Positions 5,384 through 5,708 of a DNA stretch of 5,708 nucleotides are shown here, in pieces; within the stretch, counting starts at the first letter, position 1; every line of letters starts with the position of its first letter. The notes beneath the pieces are model-generated. The model did no database searches. It worked only from the letters and a program-made list of their open reading frames with translations, and had not been told where the DNA came from. The DNA comes from Gammaproteobacteria bacterium (GTDB lineage: Bacteria; Pseudomonadota; Gammaproteobacteria; Pseudomonadales; Azotimanducaceae): NCBI GenBank assembly GCA_002711495.1, contig PARM01000005.1, positions 33,224 through 38,931 of the forward strand. The letters are read 5' to 3'. A program made the translations under genes and the position numbers.

Positions 5384-5708
5384 ACGAAAAGGCTGTTTTC
5401 AAGTTAACAAATGCTTTCCGACTCTCGGGTGGGGCATCGGACTGGCTAGTCCAGCGCACGACTGCCGTGATATTGGGCTCATATTTCTTGACGTTAACGG
5501 CATTTTTTATTTTCTCAGAGACAGTTGATTTCGCTGTTTGGACAGGTTTTTTTAATAACATCTTTATCAAGATTTTTACTATGCTAGCTGTGATAAGTGC
5601 AAGCCTCCACGGATGGATAGGAATGTGGGCTGTAGGTGGAGATTATTTGCAAGAGCACCACTTTGGTCCGATAGCGGGTCCCATTCGTAGAATATATTTA
5701 GGCATTTG
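5380..5708 (+). CDS. sdhD: Succinate dehydrogenase membrane anchor SdhD, 3' end cut off by the window
   Basis: Second membrane subunit of complex II, pairing with SdhC around heme b and the quinone. 109 codons are visible; full proteins are about 115-125 residues, so only the last part of the third helix should be missing. Seen: GASDWLVQRTTAV (18-30), matching the HDFILVRATA region of E. coli SdhD; first helix about 28-46; WTGFF (54-58); second helix about 60-84 with SLHGWIGMW, where H77 matches the conserved E. coli H71; then GGDYL with D88 and Y89, equivalent to the E. coli quinone-site D82-Y83. The loop after Y89 is longer than in E. coli but similar in length to pseudomonad SdhD. The ATG at 5380 overlaps the sdhC stop by 4 bases (ATGA), indicating translational coupling. 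sdhA and sdhB are expected next. Confidence 0.95.
   Translation, partial: MNEKAVFKLTNAFRLSGGASDWLVQRTTAVILGSYFLTLTAFFIFSETVDFAVWTGFFNNIFIKIFTMLAVISASLHGWIGMWAVGGDYLQEHHFGPIAGPIRRIYLGI

Noticed and set aside
5325..5570. Open frame of 81 codons on the minus strand
   Set aside because: It is antisense to the sdhC end and sdhD start, both well supported by conserved residues.
5465..5708. Apparent insertion with HH after the quinone-site Tyr of SdhD
   Set aside because: It looks like an insertion only against E. coli SdhD; recalled pseudomonad SdhD proteins have a loop of similar length, so it is ordinary variation.

Overview
The window looks like chromosomal DNA from a free-living gammaproteobacterium. 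The best evidence is a hexameric-type citrate synthase gene (gltA) transcribed divergently from sdhC-sdhD, the arrangement known from Escherichia coli and Pseudomonas. The C-terminal half of SdhC (MDLGIGESLEGG followed by the last membrane helix) resembles pseudomonad SdhC more than enteric SdhC. A marine or oligotrophic lineage is possible but cannot be settled from this window. There is no sign of mobile elements, phage genes, CRISPR arrays, tRNA or rRNA.

Layout. Positions 1-4621 carry five genes on the minus strand. Read in their own direction they are: citrate synthase (4621-3341), a cytosolic cyclophilin-type peptidyl-prolyl isomerase (3323-2817), a D-2-hydroxyacid dehydrogenase of the glycerate dehydrogenase/hydroxypyruvate reductase type (2814-1864), an acyl-CoA dehydrogenase (1851-667), and a short-chain dehydrogenase/reductase whose 3' end lies outside the window (566-1). 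The first four are separated by only 17, 2 and 12 bases and probably form one transcript. The fifth follows a 100-base AT-rich gap and may be a distal operon member or have its own promoter. Positions 4622-4939 are a divergent regulatory region with candidate promoters for both directions, a possible structured gltA leader and a 7-bp inverted repeat before sdhC. On the plus strand, sdhC (4940-5383) overlaps sdhD (5380 onward, cut by the window end) by 4 bases. sdhA and sdhB are expected just downstream.

Function. GltA makes citrate from acetyl-CoA and oxaloacetate, and SdhCD anchors succinate dehydrogenase (complex II) and passes electrons to quinone, so the intergenic region is a central TCA-cycle control point. 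The genes trailing gltA are oxidoreductases that could feed carbon into central metabolism (acyl-CoA oxidation, 2-hydroxy/2-keto acid interconversion), but their substrates cannot be read from sequence.

No previously undescribed system is evident. The points most worth checking are a coding tandem repeat that extends the SdhC N-terminus, the placement of the acyl-CoA dehydrogenase catalytic base at the isovaleryl-CoA dehydrogenase position, a slippery-heptamer-plus-hairpin motif inside the hydroxyacid dehydrogenase gene, and the paired structures in the gltA/sdhC intergenic region.
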